Shown piece by piece: positions 49,151 through 60,949 of a stretch of 64,000 nucleotides of DNA (position 1 is the stretch's first letter; each line of letters begins with the position of its first letter). The notes under the pieces were generated by a model. That model saw only the letters and a list, made by a program, of their open reading frames with translations. It searched no databases and was not told where the DNA came from. The position numbers and the translations under genes were made by a program. The stretch is taken from contig VWYX01000126.1 in NCBI GenBank assembly GCA_013396525.1, positions 496,001 to 560,000 on the forward strand, given 5' to 3'. Origin of the DNA: Chaetorhynchus papuensis. Lineage: Eukaryota > Chordata > Aves > Passeriformes > Rhipiduridae.

Positions 49151-52069
49151 AATCTGTGTTCTCATTCTGTAAAATGTTGATGGTTGCTGTGTTGGGTATT
49201 AATTTATTCAAATAAAAACATTAGCAGTGGGGTTCACTTTTCAGAATACTGTTTCCGTACAAATACAGTGGACTCAGTGAGTTTATGACAAAATATCCCA
49301 GTGTACTCATAGAAGTAATTAAGTATAAAGTATATCCTAAAATAAGTTGTCACTTATGTGTACCCGTGTCTGTGAAATATGCAAATTGTTTTATTATTTT
49401 TTTCAAATTATTCTGGGCTCTCCAGCTTCCATAGCAGTTGTCTTGTGCTTTGTCGGATCACAATCATCACTTTCTATCACCAGGAAGAAGTATTGTCCCT
49501 GCCTCAGTGCACTGCAGAGGAAATAGAAATCCTTCTAACCAAGTATTTTAGTCCATACATATGTATGCAGTTTGTGTCTAGGTTATAAATTAGTATTTAT
49601 CAAAATGTGACTTAATATTTAGTTCTTGATATCTGCAGTATTTAAAGTATGAATTAAATATTTTCCAATTGGTAACGCAACAATTTTAGAATCATCAAGC
49701 TGGAAGGGGCTTCTTCTGTTGGAAGGGCAGTGCTTTGTCCTCCTGGGGATACTGGGAACTTTTGACCTAGTCCTGAACTGTATTTAAACCGTAATTAAAC
49801 CATTGCAATAATGCTGCTTGGGTTTGCAGCGTTAAGCCCAGCAGAGTTTTACTTCAGCTGCCTGCTGCTATGTTGTAAAACACTGACCCAGGTGACTGGA
49901 GCTGACTTAAGAGGTTATTTGTAATTTTGTATCACAGCTGCAGGTTGGTAACAAGGAAGGTAGCTTCCTGTTTTGCAGGTGTTAATAAGGTTTATTGCGT
50001 TTGGGAGATCAAGATTTCATCTGCTGCTCTGTGTGTGTAGGAGTTATGTACTGGCCAGAGTTATCTGCTATTATATTGTTGCGGTTTTGTGTGTTATGGT
50101 TTATTTTTTTTAGAAAATGAAAGGCCTTCTTAAAAATATCAAAGATCTGAAAGACTTACACAGGACAATAATGAGCACAATTTTGAATGCAGACCTTTTC
50201 TCACTGAAATATGTTGCTTGGAGAAAGTGTTTGTTCATAGAAGAAGGACTTGTGAACCCCAAAACTTAACTCTTTTGTCCATGGAATCTATTGATCTAGG
50301 AACAGACATTTTCTCTAATAAGAAGCCTTATCTCTCAAGTGTGCATTCAAACTCTAGAATCAAGTTATTCAAGGTATGAATGTTTGGGATTTTATGTGCT
50401 TTGCAGTTAGAAGCTATGTAGCTGTTTCTCAGTTAATGACCTCTTGCTTGGTCCCTTTGCCTTAGAGCCTATTGAAGTTGCATAAACTTATAGATGTAAT
50501 TATGAAATATGCTGATGCTCAGGCCTGGTTTATCTATCTTGATCACGATCATTCTTTCCTAACCTCGATATGTTTAGGTAACATGGACAGTAAGCCAGAC
50601 AGATATTTCATATGAGAATTATGAGGCATTTTTGTACGTAGACACAACAAGGGTTGTTTTGGCATAGCTTTTTAAAAAATGTATTTTAAAGGTGTAAGAC
50701 TTAATTTTGTATATGCAGTGTTTAGTAAGAGCTACTAAACACATATAATTGGTAAAGTTAGAAAGAAAGAAAGGCAAAAAAATCCTAAAATTGGTGTTCC
50801 AAGGAAGACAATAACCACTGGATGAGCATTGCACAAATAAGGTATGGACAATCTTTTGTTTATTGTCCTTGGCTACCCCATTAAATAGGAATATGTCTGA
50901 AAAAGTACAAAAAAATTGGCAGTGATCAGAGAAAAGGTACAAAGTAGCTCTTGGTCATCATTACGAAGGAGGGTGCCTCATTCAGCACCTGATAGCCAAT
51001 GTAAGTTCATATTTTTTGATGTGTTTTTGATGATGTTGTACTGCACTAACATACCTTGTAGAATACTACTTGCTGTATTGACCAGATTTTTTTAAGGGAC
51101 GTTATTTTAAAAATGGAGTAAAGAGTGAGCAGGGGATTTACCTTAAGAGACAAAAGCGTTTACAGGTGGCTGTAATGGGCCTGAGAACTGGCATTGGATT
51201 AATTCAGTGCAGTCTGTATTGCTTGACAATACAGGTGCAAGTTTAAATGGTAAAGAAAAGAGACATGAAGTGGACACAATATACTCTGTTGTTACGAGTA
51301 TTTAAAAAAGAAATATGTTTATCCTAACTTCAGCATTCTGCCAGACTCTACAGAAAATCCGTGTTTAATTTGAAGAAGGAAACCTGTGTCACATTTGAGG
51401 ATGGACTCAAGACACCTTGTATGCGTCTGTGTTTATAACTGGTGGGCCAGCTGAGGTAGATGAGACCTCTCTGTGGTATTAGTTCTGGTACTGACACTTT
51501 TCTTTTTTTTTTGTACTGTCTTCTGAATGGATAACTCAAAGATATCCAAAATGTTCAAAGCATTCTAAGAAGGTAAATACTGGGAAAGAAATATTAAAAA
51601 GGGGATTCTTTTTTCGAGATTGGGTGTTTGCCTTTAGGGGACAGTGTGGAGGGGATGGGGCAATGTTTTTGCTGCCTGATGCCCACCTTGATTGTACAGC
51701 TATTCTACTTGGGGATAATGGAGGGGGCGAACAAATGCAGGGGAAAGTGCCCCAGTGTGTAACTGGTAAACCGAAACTCTGGAACTTAATGCTACCAGTC
51801 TCCACTGTTTGGGGCCTTGATTTGAGAGGCTTGGGGTTTTTACAGGTCTCTTGCAGTTTCACAGCTGTGAAATGTTGCCATCCTTTTGCTGGGATTATTT
51901 AAATATTTATCCTTTCTTGCTACTTGACCTTTCCTGCTTGGTTTTAGTTCCTGTGGCCAGCTTGCTTTGTGTTTCATGAGCTCAGTAAACCGTGGCCTTC
52001 AATTCCCTTGTTCTAGTATTTTCACTTAAGACCAGGAGTGATGAGCAAAAGGTTTCAGGCTCAATCCTT
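49151..52069. other. Noncoding sequence with a possible CR1 scrap
   Basis: AGAATCATCAAGCTGGAAGG (49690-49709) followed by GGCTTCTT looks like the start of a reverse-oriented CR1 tail, but the next bases do not continue it. Otherwise AT-rich, with a GC-raised stretch at 51620-51800 giving overlapping opposite-strand frames. ATCACGATCATT near 50542 is the only other noted word. Confidence 0.55.
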
Positions 52070-52490
52070 GAGCAAAGGGCCGCTGTGACAGGGATTATTA
52101 TTTATTTGTCATCTTGGATGTAATAAGCTGTAGGTACAGCATCGAGAGCCCTTGATTTATTGCGCTGTCGACTGCCACTAGCAGGACGTCTGCTGTACCA
52201 TGCAGGATGAATACCACACTGTCAGCTCTGTCGATCTGTCTCTGCCACTGCGCTCTCTCTCATAACACATTCCCATTTCATGCCAGAATACATAAACAAT
52301 CTTTCATTATTTTGATGCCTTTTTCATATTTGTTCTTTACAGAACATAAAGTTTGAATTTATGGGTTTCCTTTACATTATTTCAACACACTCCACCATTT
52401 TCCGGGTTTGTGGTTTAACTCTCAGAAATTGGCTGCCAGGTGATTTAGTTATTTTGGCTTTCTAGTTTTATAGTTATTTAATATCACAGT
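52070..52490. promoter_or_regulatory. Strong candidate ultraconserved-type noncoding element
   Basis: The best enhancer-like block in the window. There are at least six CpGs between 52142 and 52252 (ATCGAG, TGCGCTGTCGACT, GACGTC, GTCGAT, TGCGCT) despite the CpG-poor background. Words include GGATGTAATAAG, a CRE-like GACGTC, a FOX site CATAAACAAT (52291-52300), TTTCATTATTTTGATG and GGTGATTTAG. There are no homopolymers across about 300 bases. A TTTGTTCTTTACAG acceptor-like string precedes 52343, but the frames after it close quickly. I could not place it to a named UCE. Confidence 0.52.
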
Positions 52491-53339
52491 GCCAGATACT
52501 GAGAAAACGTAGTGTATAGCAGGTATGGGATTTGCAGTCAGACTCTGTCATCAGCAAAACATGGCCATGGGGACACAATGTGGAAATTAAAAACTAGGCA
52601 TGCAGAGCAGGAAATACTCCCTCCAACCTTCATTTTTAATTTATTTAAATACTTTCCCCAAATATTTTTCCTTAGATGCTGTTACAAATGTAATGGAAAC
52701 CTGTTTAATTGGAAAAGAACATGTGAATCGTGAGCAAGCCATTTCCCTTGAATAATTGCAATTAAGGGAATTTCTAACTTGTTGGCAGAAACATTGCTCT
52801 GATTTTTCTCCTATACTTTATTGTAGGTGGGGGAAGGGGAGGAAATAATGTCCAGAAATTTGTCTGATTTGTACTATGCATTCTTCATAAGTTACAGTGA
52901 TCCACATCTGTTTATATCCTCTCATTTTGTTTACTTAAGGGTTTTTTTTTCTTTAATACTCTGAAGCATATTATTCATTGAACTCTAAGGAACTGAAAGT
53001 CATTGCTCGAATGAGTGAACTTAAATGTCACTATAAATACAGCGAGTCAAATACGAATATATGTCAAAATAGTTAAAAATGTGTTATAAAAAAGGCTTAT
53101 GAGTAGTATTAAAAAAATTATTGCAAACTGTGCAGAGCATGAACCAGAAAATGTAAAGTGTTCCTGCCAGTGTAACATGCATACATAACTTTGGTTGTGT
53201 GAGCAGCCTTTCACTCGGTGGGTGCAGCAGTGGGCAGTAAAGTCTTCAGGAAGGGTGTGAGGGGGAGGAAGGTCCATCTGACCTGTTCTGGGCAGTGTGC
53301 AGCAGAGGAGGGGTCTGCTGCTGCCTGGGGCTTCAGATG
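52491..53339. other. Noncoding sequence, no gene seen
   Basis: AT-rich to 53150, then a GC-raised stretch (53200-53335) with GGTGGGTGCAGCAGTGGGCA and GTGTGAGGGGGAGG. There is no recognisable frame or repeat family; the patch resembles those at 12.1, 21.3 and 61.0 kb in composition. Confidence 0.6.
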
Positions 53340-53600
53340 CTACAAATGACTGACCGGGATCAGTGACGCTCCTTCAAGTTACTCGTGTATGCAAACATTT
53401 GCAAGGCAGTGATGCGTAATTATTCTGTGATATTACCCTGTGTTTTCTCATCAAGGTGCATTAAGGTCTGGTAAAGACTCGTTCATTGCTGTGTTTGTGT
53501 GCAAAGGTTGCAAAGTTTTTGTGTTCAAGAGGCGGGTGAATAATCACTCTTAAATTTTCTTCTATTGCATAAAGTAGGGCTGCTCCAGTGCAAACATCTG
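53340..53600. promoter_or_regulatory. Candidate conserved noncoding element
   Basis: GACCGGGATCAGTGACGCTCC, TACTCGTGTATGC, GTGATGCGTAATTATTCTGTG (C/EBP-ATF and homeodomain overlap), AAAGACTCGTTCATTGC and GAGGCGGGTGAATAATCACTC are packed in 230 bases with six or more CpGs. It lies between two other candidate elements at 52.1 and 54.0 kb, suggesting one regulatory cluster. Confidence 0.42.
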
Positions 53601-53989
53601 AGTGTTTTTCATAGTCAGTTTATTTTTTTTTCCCCTAAAAGGAGAGAGAAAGCATGGCTTTGCCACTGAAACTGTATCTGGTAAAAAGAAACTTGTTTTA
53701 ATTGGCTGTGAAAATAGGCATATTTCTCTAGGATGTTAACAAATGTGGATTTCACTGTATAAAAGCAAGATAATAATTGTCAGTTCTTCCTCCTCAGTGC
53801 AGCCTACATTAGGACAGCTGGGAATATGCATAGCTCGTGTTACATAGCAAAGATTTGTTCTAGCTGCAAAGAAACCAGAGTTAATTAATATGAGAAATTT
53901 GTTTTGTGTCCGGGGTAAAAAAGGCTGTGCAGGTTGGTGTTGTCAGCAAAAGCTGCTTGTCACTTTGACCTGCTCTGTTAAGTGTTTGA

Positions 53990-54268
53990 TGTGTTTTCTC
54001 AGAGTAATCTGTGAATAACATTACACCCAACCAGCAGAGAAGCAGAGGGAGCGATAGCAGAATTAATATCTGGAAGCGTTGATAATTATATATCAGAATC
54101 TAATTTTTAGCACAGAAAATGTGTTAATGACAGAGAAGAAAACAAAAACCACTAGCTTCTCCCAGCAGGAACCAAAGTGTCATTTATTATTTCTCAGCTG
54201 GATATCTATCAAGTTTATGGGTTAATTTTTCTGTAGACTGTTATTTATGGGTTTTTGTTTGTTTTCAG
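53990..54268. promoter_or_regulatory. Candidate conserved noncoding element / intron 3' end
   Basis: Contains GAGCGATAGCAGAATTAATATC, GATAATTATATATC, CATTTATTATTTCTC and GGGTTAATTTTTCTG, and ends in a T-rich tract plus CAG at 54268. If the downstream segment is an exon, this would be the conserved intronic flank that often surrounds regulated alternative exons. If not, it is part of a single enhancer continuing to 54470. Confidence 0.42.
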
Positions 54269-54436
54269 CCATCATTACTAACAATACGGTTAATAGCAAT
54301 CATTTGTTATCCGGCACCAGCGGTGATGCTTCAGATGCGAGCAGTGAACTGAGAATACTCATTTGGTAGCTGAATAAGGCTTTGACAGGGCCCATTTATA
54401 ACAAGCTCATTCCATAATGTCCAGCCTATTAATAAA
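54269..54436 (+). other. Possible alternative terminal exon
   Basis: GTTTTTGTTTGTTTTCAG (54251-54268) is a very good acceptor. From ATC at 54271 a frame stays open for 32 codons to TAG at 54367-54369, reading IITNNTVNSNHLL and then a Ser/Asp/Gly-rich string containing SGTSGDASDASSE. That composition resembles disordered tails of nuclear regulators and is unlike other frames here. AATAAA follows at 54431-54436, with a GT-rich stretch (GATGTCTGATGTGTATAG, 54458-54475) where a cleavage-stimulating element would lie. Three CpGs fall inside the frame. It is either a small terminal exon or a conserved enhancer; no gene is recognised. Confidence 0.33.
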
Positions 54437-54789
54437 ATTTTGTTGCTGTCTAATTAGAGATGTCTGATGTGTATAGTAGCACAGCAAAGAAGACTTTCTT
54501 CTGCTGCTTTTCGGTTCTACTGCATCATGCCTGAAACATATGTGAGACCAGTGGTTCAGGGAATAAAAGTGGGGTGTTCTTCTGGGGCTCTGTCTCTCCT
54601 CGTGAGTGCACTGAAATACAGGTTGTATGGCAGGAAGGCCCAGGGCCCAAATTACATGCATGTTGAGGGCAAGTCTTTATTTTCATTAGCTAAGTTTGCC
54701 CTCAAGTCTCTCTTTATTCTTCTTTTGTGTGTTTTCTTTTATGGGCTTTATGTTCAAGTTTTAGCTAAAAATAACTAATAAAGTAAAAT

Positions 54790-56081
54790 ATATCTGTGAT
54801 ATCGTAATTAAACGTGTGCATGTAGACAGAACGTGATTCTTGGGTGTGTCAGTATATCTTTGAGGAAAGAACAGTTTGATCCCTCAGGGAAAGGGTTTGA
54901 TGGGAGAAAAAAGCCTGGGCCTGATCATTAGATTTATTTTTTTCTTCCTTCAATGTCTTTGAGGAGTGAGGAATCAGCCGGATTTACTGAACTCAGCAGT
55001 AAGGGGATAGTTAGTAGTATAACCAGGACTGAAAGCAGAGCCTTTTGTAGCCCATCAAGTCCCAGAATATTTGAAGTACTTTGTACAGCTCATAGAACAA
55101 TCCTGTGTTTTTGCTGATGGGATCTTTCAGCCAAATGTATCAAAATACTTTTTTAGTGGTGAGCTAAATAATGTGGTCACAAAGTTGTTGTGAGTGAGCA
55201 GTTTGTAAACCTAAACACAATTAGGCAAAAAGTATTATACCAGGACATAGAAGTTGTTTGTAGGAAGGTTTCAGTTCCGTAGTGAGGGATTTCTGTTCCT
55301 GAAATGACCTGTCAGAAACATTCTTGTTCCATTTTGTTTTTACAGGTAGAGTCAAGTATATGATAATGATGAAAATGAGTTAATTTCTATTTCATAAAAT
55401 GCTTTTGCTCATGTAACTGCTGATTTAGTGATAACATATACCCTTCCACCCTGCTTCTACTTTGCAGTGCACAAACAGAATATCTGAAGAACTTTGTCAT
55501 TTGTAGCTAATGCTGAGGGGATTAAATTACTTTTTTTTTTAAGAAGCAGCATCATGTTTTTGTAAGTACCTAGATTCTAATTAAAAGAAAAATATTAATA
55601 GTAGTTATTTTGTGCTTAGAATATTGCACTGCTGAACTGAGGAAAACGAACAGGAAAAACACAGTGATTTAATATAATTTCATTGCTAGGTAACAGTTTG
55701 TTTCTTTAGTCATCTTTTATGTTTTTCCAGTTGAAATTTAAATCTTTGTAAATTACCTTTTGAATGAAGCCACATCTGGTTGTGGTGTGTTATTTTCCCA
55801 GAATGTTGCTTCTAAGACAGCATATTTTATGTAAGAAAATTATATGAGATTTTAACTTAAAGTTGCCATGAAACTGCTGCCTGGATTTCAGCTGGTAAAG
55901 AATCTCTATATGCTGGTGAGGTGTTTTTTTTCTCCTAAACTGCTCTTGACGTAGAGCTTATCAACCCTTAATTAGTGATACATTTTCTCCTTGTGATTTC
56001 TATTGATGTTTTGTGGAGCTGAAGATGAATTGAGCCTCAACCTGACTAGAGTACGAATTGTTTTAGAAAATTCAGCAAACA
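54790..56081. other. Noncoding sequence, no gene seen
   Basis: AT-rich with T-runs near 55531 and 55924. Several AATAAA/ATTAAA words lack exon context. I see no regulatory cluster or repeat. Confidence 0.62.
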
Positions 56082-56137
56082 TCTCTCTCTCTCTCTCTCC
56101 CCTGCTCTGTCTGTCTGTCTCTTTCTCTGTTCCTCCC
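56082..56137 (+). repeat. (CT)9 and (CTGT)n pyrimidine microsatellite
   Basis: TCTCTCTCTCTCTCTCTC (56082-56099), then CCCCTGC, then CTGTCTGTCTGTCTC and further C/T to TCCTCCC at 56137, followed by GATAG at 56138-56142. Likely polymorphic. As RNA it would be a very strong PTB-binding polypyrimidine tract ahead of an AG. Confidence 0.85.
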
Positions 56138-56142
56138 GATAG

Positions 56143-56460
56143 GAAAGGTGAAAAGCTGCACGATAGAAATCAGGTTCAGTATTAGTGGTTTTGCTTGCCT
56201 GTGCAATAGAAAACGACAAGCGGCAGGGCCTCAGTCAGCAGATCAGGGAGACGCAGATGGGAGGCGAAAAGCTCCCTCGTGGCAGCAGCCCTGCTTGGAT
56301 GTGATTGTGAGAGCCAGGATGAAGTCAGCACTGACAAAGTGTGTGGATTGATGGATGGACAAAGCTGGGAACTGGATGTGAGAATGGATGAGGGCAGAGG
56401 GGGAATTTAACACAGACAAACAGAATGAAAGACAGAGAGGAATTGCCTGCTAAAGTATTC
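56143..56460 (+). other. GC-raised, exon-like or regulatory block after a CT tract
   Basis: Immediately after the pyrimidine tract and CCCGATAG, sequence shifts to higher GC with several CpGs (GCACGATAG, AACGACAAGCGGC, GACGCAG, GGCGAAAAG, CCTCGTGG). A frame from GTG at 56148 is open for 67 codons to a stop at 56349-56351; there is no ATG at its 5' end. TGGA-rich words (GATTGATGGATGGAC) follow. It could be an exon with a strong acceptor, or a regulatory element. No protein family is recognised and no clear donor closes it. Confidence 0.28.
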
Positions 56461-58432
56461 CAGCACTCAGAGCCCACAGCAATTTACTTACTGCTAACCG
56501 AACACAGGAGGATTCTTTGCATCTTTGCAGATTTTCTTAAAATATATGAAGAAACCAAGCAGAGAAGGAGCTAACAAATTCCTGTTAGTGCCTTTTATTG
56601 CCATCTCTTTCTCCTTTTCTCAAGATTCACTCACACTCAGTTAATTCAAACTGAGTACTTGATTATTTTCAATAAGTTCACACAGTATGCTAGAGAAAAA
56701 TAAATTTTCTTTCCACAGCTGTTATTTTAATGTTTCCACTAAATTTACTTTAATCAGTTATTGTTGCTTTTGCTATCCTGAATAAAAATATTTATTTCTC
56801 TTACAAACTGTGCTCCTGCTAGAGGCAGGCATTTGGTTACTGCATGATAATAATAAGCCCATTATGTGCATTTTATTTTACTGAAGAAAAATCAGATGCT
56901 TTCCCACTCATGTAGCTTCTTGGTACCACAATATTATTGTCTGTTTTTTAAGGGAAACAGACCTGTAGCTTTCGACTACTATGAGATTTTATTTACATGA
57001 GAGGATCACAAGATTTTTTTTGTTATTTATCCATTTACGTAGAAACAGAAAAATAGGAATCACCCTACTGGAGCAAATCAGTAGGTCTTAATTTTATCCA
57101 CTGCTTTCATTTTAGAAATCAAATATAATTTCAGCACAGAATGCAAATAGAAATGAATGTTTATATACAGCACACTGGGCAAAATATCTTCTGGCAACAT
57201 TGGGTGGTTGTGTTGGAATCCCTTGGATTCACACAGACACTTTGAAGAACATGGTTTGGCCCAAGCTGTTACTTCTCCTTCCACTCAGCAGATTATGAAA
57301 AACCAGAATGCCCTGTGCTAACAAGACATTTCCATGTAGTGCCCTGATGTGTTCTCAACTGGAGAAAAATGCAATTCATTAGAGTAAAGAGAAACTGTTC
57401 CTCAGTTGTTGGCTTCAGTAGTACGTGGGAAACAGCTATTTACATAGTAATATAATGTGTTTAATTGAATTTTAAGAAAGGCAATTTAGTCTTATGCATG
57501 TCAATGAATAAATTGCTATGAAGATAATTATAGTATAGTGTTTTCACTGATGAGCTTTCCAGAGTGTCCATGAAACACATAACCTTCTTTAAACTGGAGA
57601 ACTTGTCTTGATTAATAGAGTCTCCACACATCTCCAGGGAATTATTTTGGGCTTGGAAAGATGCATAGAAATTACGTGGGAAAAACTGATACTGTTAACA
57701 CTGTACAATGTATTTGCTAATCTGTTTTTGAAGCCTGGTCATGTACATTGGTTTCAAGATTTGGACACTGAATGCGTTCCCATGTCTTTGGGAAGGTATG
57801 GGAGTTGTTGGTGTGAGTTATTTCTATCCTCTGCTGCTCTACTCCGTGGCCTGTCTTTGAGGATTGGGGAGAATCAGGTGGAATAATTCTGGTCACACTG
57901 ATGGAAGATGATGTTATATAGCCCTTATGCAATGTATACTTCCAAATTCCTTTCTTGAAGGAAAAGAATAATCTGTATTTTAGAGCTTTTTGATTAGGGA
58001 TGGTATAATTATGAAATATGGCAAATATGGGTGCTAGTCTTAGTGTAAGTAGTAACTGGTTTCTTAGGGCATAAGAGATTTTGATTTAGATTGTGGATGT
58101 TGCATTTCCTTTGTTTTTAAAAGTAATGTAGCTAACATCAGGTGGTGATTTGCTGCATCCTCTGTTCTTACAAGGAGGCAGTGCTGCAGAAAGGTACCCT
58201 GGGAAGGGGGATTTAATCTTGTTCTGGCATGAAACGGAGCTCTGTGGGAGAAAAACCAAAACTGCTGATCTGCAATTCCTCCACTTGTAGCCTTCCATTT
58301 TCCTAATTTTTTAAAATAGAGAATAAAAGTGAAAATTAAGATCCTGTAGTTCCATGTCACATGCCCTGGCTGATTAGATATGTGGTTTATTTATAGAAAT
58401 ATTTTTTAGATATAAACTAAAACAGTAGAGTT
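56461..58432. other. Noncoding sequence, no gene seen
   Basis: AT-rich. 56640-56760 is moderately rich in TTAATT/TTTAAT words but without the density of the listed blocks. Overlapping frames at 57608-57932 on opposite strands have no protein character. Confidence 0.6.
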
Positions 58433-58479
58433 CTTACTATTCTGAGTAAGTTCTTTTGGGAACTTACTCAGAGTAAGTT
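58433..58479. repeat. Perfect 13-bp hairpin, 18 pairs with a 3-nt bulge
   Basis: Arms TCTGAGTAAGTTC (58441-58453) and GAACTTACTCAGA (58460-58472) pair fully around loop TTTTGG. Past a bulge of TAT (58438-58440), CTTAC (58433-58437) pairs with GTAAG (58473-58477), giving 18 pairs. GAGTAAGTT is also repeated directly at 58444-58452 and 58471-58479. The geometry closely matches the hairpin at 34444-34475, although the sequences are unrelated. A template-switch inversion is the simplest origin. Confidence 0.82.
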
Positions 58480-60949
58480 ATGTCAAATATTACTGTACAT
58501 AGAATGATACTCAGCCCTGATATAAACCCCTTATGCCTTGTCAGGAGTAGTCCCTGGGGTCTATATACGAGAACATTAATTTATTTCCTAGTTTACATTT
58601 CTGATAAGTGTGTAAATAAAAAGTTCTGTTACTAATTTACGTAGATAAGTTTGATTAGAGACCTGTCCTTCTCAGTGGAACTGTGGTTTTGACTTATTTC
58701 ACTGAAATGAATTTTTTTATGATGTCTCTTTAATGTAGGTTACAGAGTCAGTAATTTCTATGTTGAATATCGATGCATATACCACATCTGATGTGTGCAG
58801 CAAATTTTTGGCATCTTTCACATTTTTCATTATTTTTCTGTACTTCTGTATTTCTGCAAATACAGGGATATGATTTTTTTTGTTTTTGGTCAGAGCTGCT
58901 GGTGAGAAGTACTCCAATAGAGCTTTGTTGGCCCTGCATTCACTCAAATCTTCAGTCACCTTTTTTTGTGGTCATTTAGCATTGACTGCTAAATCTAAAC
59001 TAATTAACTAAAGAGATGCCAAGAGAAATGTCCATTTATAAAAATAGATAATTTGACAGCTTGAGAAGAAGTACTGAAATGCTTTGTTCATATTATAGAA
59101 AGACCTTAATAAACTTTTCTTTAGTAAAATTATTGTAGTCCTGGAAAATTGGTGTAGTGATGTGCTGTGGTCATTCATAGGCAATGTGAAAAGACAACTT
59201 TATTTATTCTCTTCTGTACTGTCTCATAGAATTTCCATGCCAGGCACTAAAGTACAGAGGTGATTTGGACATCTTCAAAATAAGCTTTTGGATGGAAAGT
59301 GCAAGATTTTTGGTGTTTGACTGCCCTTTTGACAAATCTGTAGCTCTTTTGTAGGTAACTCATTATTTTTTCACTGTGTTAGTTCCTGATTTACAATAAT
59401 GAAATACCACTCTTGTTTCTAAGGAGGAATCTACACGTGGCCAAATCACTTGGCTTTGTTAACATGCTGCAAGTCATCCCTTGTAGCTAATGGGTTACTT
59501 TCAGGCCTGAGCTTCTGGGTGTGCCCTCATTCATAATTGTAACATATATGTATTCGCAGAGACTTTGCTTTGTTACTGTGGCTGAAGTGGCATTTATGCC
59601 TCAGGTTTGATATTTCAATTAAAGCATAAGAAAGGAAGGGGGAAAAGAAGAGGCGTGCTAGTACTTGACTTGTCTAGCAGTGATATTTTCATGTTATATG
59701 TTGGAAATTTTTATCGTCTTGTTGATACAAAAAAAAATCTTCAGGCATTGCAAATGAGTAGAGACAAATGACTCCCTTTTTATTGAAATTTTTACATTTA
59801 TTATTTATCCAGTCTGATGGCCTCTACTGCTTACCTTAATTTTTATAAACAGTAATGTCAGTAACATATTTCCTCCACGTATGAAGAAAGCAGAAGTGTT
59901 TATAATAAATCTTGGTGTGGTATGTGTGCTATCATTTCCTTCATTTGACCTTGGTGGAGCAGGCTGATGGGGCAGTGAAAAGTATGATATGAAAAATGAG
60001 TGAACAGAGCGAGGTGAGCAGTGAATCAGTCTTGTGTGTGATTAGCTGTGAAAATCTCACAAACATGACTCTGAGTCACTTTTCTTCTTTCTTCCTCGCC
60101 TGTTTCTCTCAAAAGTGTTTCTTTTCTGTGTATTAGTCATTTAGAAGTTAACTAACAGAACAGAGGCTCTGTTTTAATACTAGTTGTGGGTTAGTGGTTT
60201 TAGGTGATGAGGACAGTGGGAAGTGCAGTATATCTGATGATTGGCTGTAGAAGAATCATGGTCCATTTGAATTTGTATAGATCTGTTGCTAAACAGTAGT
60301 AGTAGTCATTGCATCTCGTTTAGGGATGTGAATGTGACACTGATTTCAACCTGGTACTGTAGATCTGCAGTGGTAACAGTAGATTCAGTGACTCATCATT
60401 GAGATCTTATTTGGCCATGTCAAATACTGTAAAAACAGAAGTCCATTACAATTAAAGAAGTCTCATTTGAGGTATGCACGTAGGCTATGCAAGTCCTTGA
60501 CTTACTAGAATGCATTTTTTGTTTGTTCTTTTCATGTTGTTTTTTCTAGGTGGTGTGTTTAAAATCCGGCTGTGTGAGAAATCATTATTAGTTTTCTAAA
60601 CTAGAACAAAGATGAATTTAAATTTGGGGGTCATCTTGTCCAGGCAGAAATTGTAAATTTTCAGAGAGGGCTTACAAAGCTTGCCTGGGTTGATGAATAG
60701 TGTACAGTCTCTGTTACTGCACTGAATATTGCAGCAGTTTTAAACTGATATTATGACTAAACAATATTGTGAGGTACTTAAGAGTTTTTCCTTGTGTAAA
60801 GCCATGTGAAAAGGTTTTGTATATGTAGATGAATTCTCATCTGACTTTGGTTTTATATGAAACTTGGAAAATTAGTGCTTTTTTTTTCAGGTTAGCCATT
60901 GGACTTAGTTCACTTTTGTACCTTTTTGTATTAACATGACAAGATCAGT
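58480..60949. other. Noncoding sequence, no gene seen
   Basis: AT-rich; T-run near 58872 and A-run near 59729. Overlapping frames on both strands around 58717-58979 reflect composition. TTTTTTTTCAGGTTAGCC near 60881 is acceptor-like but is followed at once by a donor-like GT and no frame. Confidence 0.62.

Noticed and set aside
49690..49720. Reverse-oriented CR1 tail
   Set aside because: AGAATCATCAAGCTGGAAGG is CR1-like, but downstream bases diverge at once. Left as a note in the background entry only.
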